A stretch of 64,000 bases of DNA from CAZTHK01 sp964613215 (lineage in GTDB: Bacteria; Krumholzibacteriota; Krumholzibacteriia; Krumholzibacteriales; CAZTHK01): assembly GCA_964613215.1 (NCBI GenBank), contig CAZTHK010000003.1, positions 62,001 to 126,000 on the forward strand, read 5' to 3'. Shown here piece after piece: positions 5,894 through 15,239 of this stretch (within the stretch, counting starts at the first letter, position 1; every line of letters begins with the position of its first letter). Both the position numbers and the translations under genes were made by a program. The notes beneath the pieces are model-generated. The model was not told the origin of the DNA, did no database searches, and saw only the letters and a program-made list of their open reading frames with translations.

Positions 5894-8257
5894 TTGATAG
5901 AGGGAACCATTGGGATAAAGGGCAGGTCCGAATCTGAGATCGAAGAAGCCCTTTCCACTCACAATTTTAACCTGACCGCGGATGAGGCCCGCCGGGTGGC
6001 GGATCTTCTGGGGAGGGACCCCACTGTGGTGGAATTAACCATATTCAATACCATGTGGAGTGAACACTGTAGTTACAAGAGCAGCAAGGAAATACTTGCC
6101 CGGTTTCTTCCCACCCGGTCACCGGATGTGGTCCTGGGTCCCGGAGAGGATGCCGGGGTGATAAGGTTCGCCCCCGCACCGGGGGGAGACTGGTACTGCC
6201 TGGTTCTGGCCCATGAAAGCCACAATCATCCATCCCAGGTACTGCCGGTGGAGGGGGCTTCCACGGGAATCGGAGGAATCGTGAGGGATGTTTACTGCAT
6301 GGGGGCGGATGTTGTAGGGGTGCTGGATCCTCTCCGGTTCGGCAATCCGGAGGGAAAAGAGGGTGAAAAGGTTATATCCATCGCCCGGGGAGTGGTGGAG
6401 GGAATCGCTCAGTACGGAAATGCTCTGGGGGTTCCAAATATGGGTGGGGATGTGGTATTCGACGGTGGATTCGATGAGAACTGCCTGGTAAATGTGGTTG
6501 CTGCGGGAGTGGTGAAGGAGTCGGAGCTGCTCCGCAGCAGGGTGCCTGACGAGGCTGCCAATATGCCCTACCAGATGATCCTGGTGGGAAAACCAACTGA
6601 TGATTCGGGATTCGGCGGAGCCGCCTTTGCATCGGAGGACCTGGCCTCCGAGGAGGAGACCGACCGGGGGGCTGTGCAGGTGCCCGATCCCTTTCTGAAG
6701 AGAGTCCTCAGTGAGGCAAACCGGAAAGTTCTTCAGCTTGCCCGGGATAAGGGATGCCGGATCGGATTCAAGGATCTGGGAGCAGGTGGGATAGCCTGTG
6801 CCACCTCCGAAATGGCTGACGCAGGCGGCTTCGGAGTCAGTATAGATCTGGATCAGGTCAACCTGGCCAGTGGTGATTTTCCACCGGCAGTGGTTTCATG
6901 CTCAGAAACCCAGGAGCGGTACTGCCTGGCTGTTCCGGAGGATATGGTAGAGGATGTTCTGAAAATATATAACCGGGATTTCGAGCTGCCCCATCTGTAT
7001 CATGGAGCGGGAGCGGTGGTTATCGGGGATGTGACCAGAGAGAAGGGTTACCGGATAAAGAGTGGGGGAGAGTTGGTTTGTGACACTCCGGTGAATGTTA
7101 TTACCACCGGCATTTCGTATCAGCGGCCCGGGAAGCCGGGAATCAGGGAATTCGAAGAACCTGAGCTGGAAAGAGAGAGATCTCTTCACCATGATTTTCT
7201 GAAAGTTATCGGTTCACCGAATATCGCATCCCGGAATCTGGTATACCGGCGCTATGATTCGGAGGTGCGTGGCAGGGCGGTACTCAGACCGGGCGAAGCG
7301 GATGCTTCGGTATTCGCACCGTTGGAAGACGAGAAAGTAGGAATAGCACTCTCGGTAGACGGTAATCCCTTTTACGGAAAGATCGATCCCAACATGGGGG
7401 GGGCGCTGGCGGTCTGTGAAGCAGCCAGGAACGTAGCTTCTGTGGGTGGTGTGCCCTCCGCCGTAACCGACTGTCTCAACTACGGGAATCCCGAGGTGGA
7501 GGAAGTATTCTGGGAGTTTTACCAGGGAGTCCGGGGAGTGGCGGAGGCATGCCGGGGGATAGGCCATATATCCCATCCCGGAAGCCCTATTCCGGTTGTT
7601 TCAGGTAACGTGAGTTTTTATAACCAGGGTGAGAGCGGAGTGGCCGTGCCTCCCTCACCAATAATATGCTGTGTGGGAGTAGTGGAGGATTATTCCCGGT
7701 GCCGCTCCATAAAGTGGAAGGATGAGGGGAGTTCCGTCTATCTGATAGGAGAACCACTGGATGAGCTGGGAGGAAGTGAATACTACCGGACCATATATGG
7801 TACCTCCGGAGCGAATGTTCCTCAGGCGGATTTTATACGTGAGAGGAGGCAGATGGAGGCGGTTATTGATATGCACCGGCTGGGATGGATAAATTCCTGT
7901 CATGATGTGGGGCAGGGAGGTATGTTGACTGCGCTGGCAGAGATGGCCATTAGTGAGAGGGGAGATTGCAGTCCGGGCTTTTCCCTGGAACTGGATATTC
8001 TCTCCTCCTGTAATCTTTCCCCTGAGAAGATTCTGTTTTCCGAAACAGGTGCCTTTATAGTTGAGGTGGCGGGGGCGGAGGAGAGGGACATGCTGGCGTT
8101 GAGCACCCGCCACCGGGTGAAGATATACAAGCTGGGGGAGTTGAATCCATGGCCCAGGCTGGAGGTGCTGAAGGATGGGGAGCGTATGGCGGTCTGGGAA
8201 CTGGATGAACTTAAACAGGCATATATGGATGGATGCAGCTTTGTATTTGGAAAATAA
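5894..8257 (+). CDS. purL: Phosphoribosylformylglycinamidine synthase, large subunit (short PurL)
   Basis: 787 residues: the short, multi-subunit type of FGAM synthase, which needs separate PurQ and PurS. MWSEHCSYKSS with the catalytic His58, the ATP-binding VLAHESHNHPSQ and two repeated AIRS-like halves are visible. It converts FGAR to FGAM using ammonia from PurQ. The TTG start at 5894 follows AAGGAACAGG. PurQ begins 24 bases downstream. Because this is the short form, a PurS partner must exist; the gene at 9109 is the candidate. Confidence 0.97.
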   Translation: MIEGTIGIKGRSESEIEEALSTHNFNLTADEARRVADLLGRDPTVVELTIFNTMWSEHCSYKSSKEILARFLPTRSPDVVLGPGEDAGVIRFAPAPGGDWYCLVLAHESHNHPSQVLPVEGASTGIGGIVRDVYCMGADVVGVLDPLRFGNPEGKEGEKVISIARGVVEGIAQYGNALGVPNMGGDVVFDGGFDENCLVNVVAAGVVKESELLRSRVPDEAANMPYQMILVGKPTDDSGFGGAAFASEDLASEEETDRGAVQVPDPFLKRVLSEANRKVLQLARDKGCRIGFKDLGAGGIACATSEMADAGGFGVSIDLDQVNLASGDFPPAVVSCSETQERYCLAVPEDMVEDVLKIYNRDFELPHLYHGAGAVVIGDVTREKGYRIKSGGELVCDTPVNVITTGISYQRPGKPGIREFEEPELERERSLHHDFLKVIGSPNIASRNLVYRRYDSEVRGRAVLRPGEADASVFAPLEDEKVGIALSVDGNPFYGKIDPNMGGALAVCEAARNVASVGGVPSAVTDCLNYGNPEVEEVFWEFYQGVRGVAEACRGIGHISHPGSPIPVVSGNVSFYNQGESGVAVPPSPIICCVGVVEDYSRCRSIKWKDEGSSVYLIGEPLDELGGSEYYRTIYGTSGANVPQADFIRERRQMEAVIDMHRLGWINSCHDVGQGGMLTALAEMAISERGDCSPGFSLELDILSSCNLSPEKILFSETGAFIVEVAGAEERDMLALSTRHRVKIYKLGELNPWPRLEVLKDGERMAVWELDELKQAYMDGCSFVFGK

Positions 8258-8281
8258 TGAATAAGGGAAAGGAAGGATTAA

Positions 8282-9112
8282 GTGAGCCGGTCCTACTCTG
8301 ACAGGTTAGTAGTAATTCAGTTTCCCGGGGTGAATTGCGAATATGAGACAGCTGCGGCGGTACGCTCGGTGGGGCTGGATGCAGAAATATTCCGCTGGAA
8401 TGAGGACCCTGCCCTTCTGGAGGACAGCAGGGGGGTGGTGATTCCCGGAGGGTTCTCCTACCAGGACAGGGTAAGAGCGGGTGTGGTTGCAGCCAAGGAC
8501 AGGATCATGGATAAGCTCAGCCAGCTGGCCTACCGGGGGCGGCCGGTGCTGGGCATATGCAACGGCGCCCAGGTTCTGGTAGAGGCGGGCTTTATTCCGG
8601 GTATTGCATGGGAGAATGTTGATCTTGCCCTGGCTCCCAATATAATGCCGGACCGCCATGGCTACTACTGCAACTGGGTCTACCTCCGGGTGGAGGAGAG
8701 CCCCTGCTTCTGGACCGGAGTATTCGGCAGGGATGAGGTGATCCCTGTTCCGGTAGCTCATGCGGAAGGACGATTTGTAACCGAAGACGAAGAAACAATC
8801 GAGAGGATAAAGGAAAACGGCCAGATTGCTCTCCGTTACTGCCGCAGCAGCGGAGAAGATGATAATGGATTTCCGGTCAATCCAAACGGTTCCATCGAGA
8901 ATGCTGCCGGGATATGCAATGTGGAGGGGAATGTGCTGGCTATGATGCCTCATCCCGAGAGGGGCACCTGGTTGAGACAGGTCCCCGAGGATATAGAGGG
9001 ACCGTGGGGCAGAAGCAGGAGGAAAGCGACGGGGGACCAGGATGCCATGGGCGGAGAGGGTCCGGGAAGGGGTTTCTTCGCTTCCCTGCTGGAGAATGGG
9101 GGTAAAAGTTGA
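8282..9112 (+). CDS. purQ: FGAM synthase glutaminase subunit
   Basis: 276 residues, a class I glutamine amidotransferase. The nucleophile is Cys93 in LGICNGAQVL, and MMPHPERGTW near residue 222 supplies His and Glu. It supplies ammonia to PurL. GTG 8282 follows GGAAAGGAAGG. It is somewhat longer than the 220-230 residues usual for the small PurQ, with added segments between residues 160 and 200 and in the tail. The stop overlaps the TTG start of the next gene (TTGA, 9109-9112), so the two are translationally coupled. Confidence 0.95.
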   Translation: MSRSYSDRLVVIQFPGVNCEYETAAAVRSVGLDAEIFRWNEDPALLEDSRGVVIPGGFSYQDRVRAGVVAAKDRIMDKLSQLAYRGRPVLGICNGAQVLVEAGFIPGIAWENVDLALAPNIMPDRHGYYCNWVYLRVEESPCFWTGVFGRDEVIPVPVAHAEGRFVTEDEETIERIKENGQIALRYCRSSGEDDNGFPVNPNGSIENAAGICNVEGNVLAMMPHPERGTWLRQVPEDIEGPWGRSRRKATGDQDAMGGEGPGRGFFASLLENGGKS

Positions 9113-9768
9113 GCAATCTAATACAGCTCCGGGTAGGATTAAAGGTGGTGGACCTGGTAGCTCAAACAGCCTGGATCACCCTTAAGGAGAAGCTGGGTTA
9201 CGGGGATGAGCTGGCCGGTCTGAAACGTTATTCCTACTGGGAGATGGAGACCGGTGAGGATGAGGGGATTCTGGATGAAGTGGAAAAAGCCATCACCATG
9301 GACAGCACCTTCACCAATCAGAACAAGCACTTTTATAGCCTTATTATGACCAATCAGGAAAAGGATTCTATCTGCCGGAGCAACCTTCCTCCGGGGGGTG
9401 GGCTTTCGGGGAATGATCGACCGGGGAGCGGGAATTCCGGAAATATCGATGAATCTTCCGGCCGTGAGGATGAAACCGGCTGTTACACCGTGGATTGTCT
9501 GATCCGGGAGAGGGATGTATCCCGGGAGGAAGGTTACACCGGCCGGCTTAACGGCAAGCTGGGAAGTGGCCGGGTAAAGGTAAAACTGGCGGGGGAGGTA
9601 TGGAGCATAAAGGTCAAAGCTCAGGACAGGAAACAGGCCACCGGATTGGCAGAGGATATTCTGATAACCCGGTCCAGGCAGAAGGGCCTGCTGATCAATC
9701 CCCACTATCAGGTCTATGAGATTCTGAGGATTTGCCGGGAGAGTGGAGGGGGTGAGCGGATTGAATGA
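9109..9768 (+). CDS. Double PurS-like protein (putative FGAM synthase PurS)
   Basis: 219 residues, with two regions that each resemble the 80-residue PurS subunit. Residues 4-80 end in FTNQNKHFYSLI and residues 124-208 end in LLINPHYQVYEIL; both match the end of PurS (N-P-x-x-x-x-Y-E). The link (about 85-123) is Gly/Ser/Asn-rich. PurS normally acts as a small homomeric subunit bridging PurL and PurQ, so a tandem fusion would provide two copies in one chain. The position between purQ and purF, overlapping both, supports this role. Similarity is weak in the first repeat, so the assignment rests on motif ends plus context. TTG start at 9109. Confidence 0.65.
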   Translation: MSNLIQLRVGLKVVDLVAQTAWITLKEKLGYGDELAGLKRYSYWEMETGEDEGILDEVEKAITMDSTFTNQNKHFYSLIMTNQEKDSICRSNLPPGGGLSGNDRPGSGNSGNIDESSGREDETGCYTVDCLIRERDVSREEGYTGRLNGKLGSGRVKVKLAGEVWSIKVKAQDRKQATGLAEDILITRSRQKGLLINPHYQVYEILRICRESGGGERIE

Positions 9769-11158
9769 GGAATGTGCAGTATTCGGGGTATACGGCAGTG
9801 AACAGGCAGCCAGGATGTCTTACCTGGGGCTTTACGCTCTGCAGCACCGGGGGCAGGAGAGTACCGGGATAGTTTCATCCGACGGCAGCTACATGTACGA
9901 GTACAAGGGGATGGGACTGGTTTCCAAGGTGTTTTCCGATCAGGCCCTGGATGGCCTGAAGGGTCATCTGGCCATAGGCCATAACCGGTATTCCACTACG
10001 GGATCTTCCAGGGAGGCCAATATCCAGCCTCTGCTGGTGGACTGCAAGTTCGGCAAGATAGCGGTGGCTCACAACGGCAACCTGGTTAACGCATCAAGGC
10101 TTCGAAGGGAGATGGAGGAGGAGGGGTCGATATTCAGAAGCACCATGGACAGCGAAGTGATACTGCATCTGATAGCCAGGAGTAAGAAGGATACCGTGGA
10201 AGGGATGGTGGAGGAAGCGCTGGAGAAGATAACCGGCGCCTATTCGCTGGTGTTCATGCTCAAGGACAGGATAATAGCGGCCCGTGACCCCAGCAGCTTC
10301 AGACCTCTATCTATCGGGTACCTGGAAGATGCATGTGTGGTAGCGTCGGAGAGTTGTGCTTTCGACATACTGGGGGGTGAATGCGAGAGGGAGATAGAAC
10401 CGGGGGAGATGTGTGTGGTGGATGAAAATGGGTTCAAGTTTCACCGGTTCATGCCTCCGGCCCGGCCACTGTCCAGATGCATATTCGAATTCATATACTT
10501 CTCCAGGCCGGACAGCAGGGTATTCGGGGAAAATGTGGATAAGGTAAGGAGGAAGCTGGGAAAGAAGCTGGCCCGGGAATCGCCGGCGGACGCGGACCTG
10601 GTAATAGCAGTTCCCGACTCCAGCAACACCATCGCCCTGGGATATTCCCAGGAATCGGGAATCCCCTTCGAACTCGGACTTATCAGAAATCATTACGTGG
10701 GCAGAACATTCATACTTCCCACTCAAAGCACCAGGGACTGGGATGTCAGGATAAAATTCAACCCGGTAAAGGGAATACTCAGGGATAAGAGGGTGGTGGT
10801 GGTGGATGATTCTATTGTCCGGGGTTCTACCATGCGAAAGCTGGTCGATATTCTCAGGGATGCCGGCACCAGGGAGATACATCTCAGGATTGGTTCTCCC
10901 CCCATAACCCATTCCTGTTATTACGGCATCGATACGCCCAACCGGAAGGAGCTTATTGCCTATATCCACTCCATCGAAAGTATCAGGGATTACCTGAATG
11001 TGGAGAGCCTGCAGTATCTGTCACTGGAGGGACTGATGGGTTGTGTGGAGGATCCCTGGAATTACTGTGTAGCATGTTTCAACGGGGAGTATCCGGTGGA
11101 AGAGGGGGAATGGAGTGGGAAGGATGTATTCGAGCATAACCCCGGTGGTGAGGGTTAG
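9743..11158 (+). CDS. purF: Amidophosphoribosyltransferase
   Basis: 471 residues. The N-terminal Ntn-hydrolase glutaminase domain has its nucleophile at Cys11 after a short propeptide (GLNEEC, as in the Bacillus enzyme). The PRTase domain carries the PRPP motif VVVVDDSIVRGSTM (about residue 351). Cysteines in SRCIFE, THSCYYG and the C-x-x-C of YCVACFNG match the ligands of the [4Fe-4S] cluster of Bacillus-type PurF. It catalyses the first committed step of purine synthesis. GTG 9743 keeps the propeptide; TTG 9761 is an alternative. It overlaps the PurS-like gene by 26 bases. Confidence 0.96.
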   Translation: MEGVSGLNEECAVFGVYGSEQAARMSYLGLYALQHRGQESTGIVSSDGSYMYEYKGMGLVSKVFSDQALDGLKGHLAIGHNRYSTTGSSREANIQPLLVDCKFGKIAVAHNGNLVNASRLRREMEEEGSIFRSTMDSEVILHLIARSKKDTVEGMVEEALEKITGAYSLVFMLKDRIIAARDPSSFRPLSIGYLEDACVVASESCAFDILGGECEREIEPGEMCVVDENGFKFHRFMPPARPLSRCIFEFIYFSRPDSRVFGENVDKVRRKLGKKLARESPADADLVIAVPDSSNTIALGYSQESGIPFELGLIRNHYVGRTFILPTQSTRDWDVRIKFNPVKGILRDKRVVVVDDSIVRGSTMRKLVDILRDAGTREIHLRIGSPPITHSCYYGIDTPNRKELIAYIHSIESIRDYLNVESLQYLSLEGLMGCVEDPWNYCVACFNGEYPVEEGEWSGKDVFEHNPGGEG

Positions 11159-11262
11159 GTTGATTCCGGGGGACAGAGGGTGGCTGCTGATCAATGCCGG
11201 AATATCAATCTTCCTCACGGTTGCCCGGTACAGCGGAAGTTTTAATTAATACCGGAGGCTTG

Positions 11263-12660
11263 ATGAAACCGGAAGATCAGGTTAGTTGTTCTGATGTATG
11301 GGATGCTCTTGATTCCCTGCCCGGCGGGAATGATGAATTTGCCGAATACTTTCTGGAGACCGCCATCCGCAATAGCGTATTTCTGGAGGACGGGAAAGTG
11401 GAGAGGATCACTGCCGGGATGGATGCAGGTTTCGGCGTGAGGATGATACGGGGCGGCCTGACCTCCTTCGGCTATTCCGACAGGCTGAACCGGGAAGAGA
11501 TGATCCGGTTGGGAAGAGAAGTATCCCGGAATGGGGATGCTGCCGTTGGGGGGGTGGACCGGAAATCACCCCTGAGAGAGAGAAGCGGGCCTCCACCGGA
11601 GGTCCCGGCCGAAGAGGTAACCACCGGAGAAAAAACAGCCCTGGTCACTGCTGCTGATGAAGAGGCCCGTTCGGTAAGTGGAGAAATTTCCCAGGTGAGA
11701 GTGGCCATGATGGACAGTGTTAGAGAAGTAGGGGTTTACAACAACAGGGGTGTGGCTGTACGGGAAGAACGGCGGCAGATACTTTTTATGATCAGGGTTA
11801 TCGCTGCCAATGGAAGTGAACTGCAAACAGCGGTTAGAAAGACGGGAGGCAACTGCGGATTTGAGCTGTTTCAAGGGGTGGATACTGTGGTTCTGGCACA
11901 TCAGGCCGCCCGGGCGGCGGTCAGGATTCTTCATGCCAGGCCGGCCCCCGCCGGCAGAATGCCGGTGGTGGTGTCCGGAGAGGCAGGCGGGACCCTGATT
12001 CATGAAGCGATAGGCCACGGTCTGGAGGGTGATGCCGTGGAGAAGGGTCTGTCCGCATTCAGCGGGAAGTTGGGGAAGCAGGTTGCTTCTCCTCTCATTA
12101 CCGTTATTGATGATTCCACCCTGGAAGATAAAAGGGGCAGCTACCGTTTTGACGATGAAGGGGAGAGGGGAAGAAGAAATATCCTGGTGGAGGATGGCAT
12201 TCTCAGGGGATATCTGCTGGACAGGGTTACTGCAGAAAAGATGGGGGCTCAATCCAGCGGCAGCGGGAGAAGAGAGTCTTACCGTTTCAGACCGATAGTC
12301 CGCATGAGCAACACCATGATAGCTCCGGGTGAACATGATCCGGGAGAGATAATAGCCAGTGTGGATGAGGGGTTGCTGGTGAGGAAGATCGGAGGGGGTC
12401 AGGTGGATACGGTCAGTGGGGATTTTGTATTCGGTGTGAATGAAGCTTATCTTATAAAGGGGGGAAAGGTCGGTGAAGCCGTCAGAGGCGCTACCCTGAT
12501 AGGTAATGGTCCGGGGGTGTTGAGAAGTATAGATATGGTGGGAGATGACCCGGATTTCGATATCGGAACCTGTGGCAAGGATGGGCAGAGGGTGCCGGTT
12601 GCGGATGCCCAACCAACCCTTAGAATTCCCGCCATTACTGTCGGTGGTATGGTAGAGTGA
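11263..12660 (+). CDS. tldD: TldD-type metalloprotease
   Basis: 465 residues from ATG 11263, which follows GGAGG by five bases; an upstream in-frame ATG at 11194 lacks this. The motif HEAIGH (His247, Glu248, His252) is the zinc site that marks TldD as opposed to its partner PmbA/TldE, which lacks it. The C-terminal half has the conserved GTCGKDGQ and glycine-rich core. TldD/TldE degrade or trim small peptides. No pmbA lies in this window. It begins 104 bases after purF and precedes the radical SAM gene by 12 bases. Confidence 0.93.
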   Translation: MKPEDQVSCSDVWDALDSLPGGNDEFAEYFLETAIRNSVFLEDGKVERITAGMDAGFGVRMIRGGLTSFGYSDRLNREEMIRLGREVSRNGDAAVGGVDRKSPLRERSGPPPEVPAEEVTTGEKTALVTAADEEARSVSGEISQVRVAMMDSVREVGVYNNRGVAVREERRQILFMIRVIAANGSELQTAVRKTGGNCGFELFQGVDTVVLAHQAARAAVRILHARPAPAGRMPVVVSGEAGGTLIHEAIGHGLEGDAVEKGLSAFSGKLGKQVASPLITVIDDSTLEDKRGSYRFDDEGERGRRNILVEDGILRGYLLDRVTAEKMGAQSSGSGRRESYRFRPIVRMSNTMIAPGEHDPGEIIASVDEGLLVRKIGGGQVDTVSGDFVFGVNEAYLIKGGKVGEAVRGATLIGNGPGVLRSIDMVGDDPDFDIGTCGKDGQRVPVADAQPTLRIPAITVGGMVE

Positions 12661-12672
12661 TACTGAATATCA

Positions 12673-15237
12673 ATGAGTGGACAGAGCAGAGATATTTATT
12701 ACAGCCAGATACTTCCCAGGGTGGAAAGACCATCCAGATATATCGGGCGTGAGTGCAATCTTTTATCCGGGGGATACAGCCAGGGGAAATTTAATGTTCT
12801 CCTGGCCTTCCCTGATACTTACGAGATAGGGATGTCCCATCAGGGGCTGAGACTTCTGTACGGGGTGCTCTCCCGGATGGAGAATGTGGGGGTGGAGTTT
12901 GCTTTTGCTCCCTGGCCCGATATGGAGAAGCAGTTAAGACAGAGGGGTCAGCCCCTCCGTTCCCTGCAAACAGGCACTCCGGCACACCATTTTGACCTGC
13001 TGGGGATTTCACTTACCTACGAACTGCATTACACCAACATGCTGATGATGCTCGAACTGGCAGGTCTGCCACTCCCGGCTTCCCGCCGGGGGGATGATCA
13101 TCCTCTGGTGATTGCGGGGGGGCCCTGCTGTATGAATCCCCTGCCCTTTCTGGAAGCGTTGGATGCAGTCTTCCTGGGTGAAGCGGAAGACTCCCTCCCC
13201 CTGGCGGTGGAGAAACTGATGCAGCTTCCCGGAGAAATCGGAAGGGCAGAAAGAAGGGAGGCTCTGGCTGGGGTGAAAGGTGTGTATATAGATGGTGTTA
13301 CCGAAAGTGCCACCATCAGAAAGCACCCCCTGGATGACCGGAGACCGGAAAAGGTTTTTATCCTCCCCTCCGCTTCTGTAGTGCACCAGAGACTGTCGGT
13401 GGAGATACAGCGGGGGTGCACCAGGGGGTGCCGTTTTTGCCACGCCGGGGTTATATACCGGCCCCGCCGGGAGAGGAGTGTGGAGGGTATAGTGGAAGAG
13501 GTCTGCCGCGGACTGGACAGTACCGGGTGGGATGAAGTGTCGCTTTCTTCCCTGTCTACCTCCGATTATTCCTGTCTGGGTGAACTTCTGGACAGGCTAA
13601 CTCCGCTGCTGGAGAAGAGAAAAGTATCCCTGGCTATGCCCAGCCTGAGACCGGAGACTGTCACCGAAAGGCTGATTCGCGCACTCTCATTGATAAGGAG
13701 ATCGGGGTTCACCCTGGCGCCGGAGGCGGGAACTGAGAGGTTGAGAAGTTTTATCAACAAGAAGATGAGCGATGATGAAATAGTGGAGAGCTGCAGAAAA
13801 ATAATCGGATATGGATGGCAGAAGCTGAAACTTTACTTCATGGTGGGCCTGCCCTCGGAGGAGAGGGAAGATCTGGAGGGTATAGTTTCCCTGGTCAGGC
13901 GAATTCTCTCTCTCAGGAGAGAGAGCGGCAGATTCAGGTTGACCGTATCGCTTTCCCCCTTTGCTCCAAAACCTCATACTCCATTTCAGTGGGAGAGGCA
14001 GTGTACTATCCCCCAGCTGGAGGAAAAGCAGGAATTTATTCGCCGCCACCTCTCCGGGGGGGGAGTGGAGGTAAGTTTGAGGAACCCTGCCATGAGTGTG
14101 CTGGAGGGAATAATGGCCCGCTCAGGACGGGAGTTGTGGCCAGTTCTGTTGAAGGCCTACCGCCGGGGTTGCCGGTTTGACGGGTGGGGTGATCAGCTGA
14201 AGTTCGATATCTGGCAGGATGTTCTGAAACAGGATGGATTTGATCCCAATGGGGCGGGCCGCGGGTTCAGCCCCGAGAAGGAATTGCCATGGGATATATT
14301 CGATTCCGGGATGACCAGAAAATATCTTCTGTCGGAGAGAGAGAGGGCTTACCGTCGGCAGGTGACACCGGATTGCAGCGCAGGGAGATGTTCCGGATGC
14401 GGTGTGTGCATCGGGGAAGAGGGATATCAGCCGGGCAGGAGGATAATATTTCCTTCCGGAGAACCGGAGCAGAGGGGGGCAGGCGGGATGCCTGGAGAAA
14501 AACATACAGAGACCGATCGGGAGAGAGAGCAGCCCATACGCTTTTTCAGATATCGCTGTATATATAAAAAAACTGGCAGGATCAGATTCCTCTCCCATCG
14601 CGAAATCATGAATATCTTTCAAAGAGCTCTGCGCCGAAGCAGCCTGCCACTGAACTATTCCTCCGGATTTACCCCCCGGCCGAGGATTTCAGTGGGGCCG
14701 CCCCTCCCGGTAGGTGCCGAAGGGATTAAAGAATTCTTCGATGTGGAACTGACCGAACCGGCCGGAGTCACTCCAGCCGTGCTGAATCCATTTCTTCCCC
14801 GGGGGCTTTTAATAAAGAAATGCCAGGGTGCCTTCACCAGGAAGAAGGGCAAGCTCCCACCCCGGGCCTTATTTGTTTATCGACTTAATTTCGAGGGGAT
14901 TGCCGGGTTTGAAAAAAATAATAGCTTGCATAATCCGGCCTATTTCACATATAGAGGAATAAAGGAAATTATAGAGAGGGGAGACAGAATCAGGAACAGA
15001 AAGGGAAGATCCGCCGAAATCGGGGGGTGTGAGGTTGAGTGGGAGGGGGACAGAGAAACTGTCCGGCTTACTCTACCATCTGATAACAGTGGTGGGGTGA
15101 GACCCCGGGATTTTCTGGAAAAGGTCATTCCGGAGAGAAGGAAAGGCGTCAGGGTGAGGAGACTTGCCCTTTTATATAAGATTAAAGAGAATTATTATGA
15201 TCCATTGGAAATTTTAGAAAGGGACGACAGGAGATAG
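12673..15237 (+). CDS. B12-binding-like radical SAM protein fused to DUF2344
   Basis: 854 residues. Residues 1-200 are a cobalamin-binding-like domain, followed by a radical SAM core with C-x3-C-x2-C (Cys249, 253, 256; CTRGCRFC). A cysteine-rich stretch follows (CSAGRCSGCGVC, about 567-578), then a C-terminal DUF2344 domain (about 630-850, FRYRCIYKKTGRIRFLSHREI). The two parts are known as TIGR03960 and TIGR03936 and are commonly encoded next to ribonuclease G/E, as here. The substrate is not established; a link to RNA or ribosome maturation is suggested only by this neighbourhood. The stop is three bases from the rng start. Confidence 0.92.
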   Translation: MSGQSRDIYYSQILPRVERPSRYIGRECNLLSGGYSQGKFNVLLAFPDTYEIGMSHQGLRLLYGVLSRMENVGVEFAFAPWPDMEKQLRQRGQPLRSLQTGTPAHHFDLLGISLTYELHYTNMLMMLELAGLPLPASRRGDDHPLVIAGGPCCMNPLPFLEALDAVFLGEAEDSLPLAVEKLMQLPGEIGRAERREALAGVKGVYIDGVTESATIRKHPLDDRRPEKVFILPSASVVHQRLSVEIQRGCTRGCRFCHAGVIYRPRRERSVEGIVEEVCRGLDSTGWDEVSLSSLSTSDYSCLGELLDRLTPLLEKRKVSLAMPSLRPETVTERLIRALSLIRRSGFTLAPEAGTERLRSFINKKMSDDEIVESCRKIIGYGWQKLKLYFMVGLPSEEREDLEGIVSLVRRILSLRRESGRFRLTVSLSPFAPKPHTPFQWERQCTIPQLEEKQEFIRRHLSGGGVEVSLRNPAMSVLEGIMARSGRELWPVLLKAYRRGCRFDGWGDQLKFDIWQDVLKQDGFDPNGAGRGFSPEKELPWDIFDSGMTRKYLLSERERAYRRQVTPDCSAGRCSGCGVCIGEEGYQPGRRIIFPSGEPEQRGAGGMPGEKHTETDREREQPIRFFRYRCIYKKTGRIRFLSHREIMNIFQRALRRSSLPLNYSSGFTPRPRISVGPPLPVGAEGIKEFFDVELTEPAGVTPAVLNPFLPRGLLIKKCQGAFTRKKGKLPPRALFVYRLNFEGIAGFEKNNSLHNPAYFTYRGIKEIIERGDRIRNRKGRSAEIGGCEVEWEGDRETVRLTLPSDNSGGVRPRDFLEKVIPERRKGVRVRRLALLYKIKENYYDPLEILERDDRR

Positions 15238-15239
15238 CA

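Noticed and set aside
11566..12612. 348-codon minus-strand open frame inside tldD
   Set aside because: Fully antisense to tldD; composition (many Ser, Pro, His) is typical of shadow frames.
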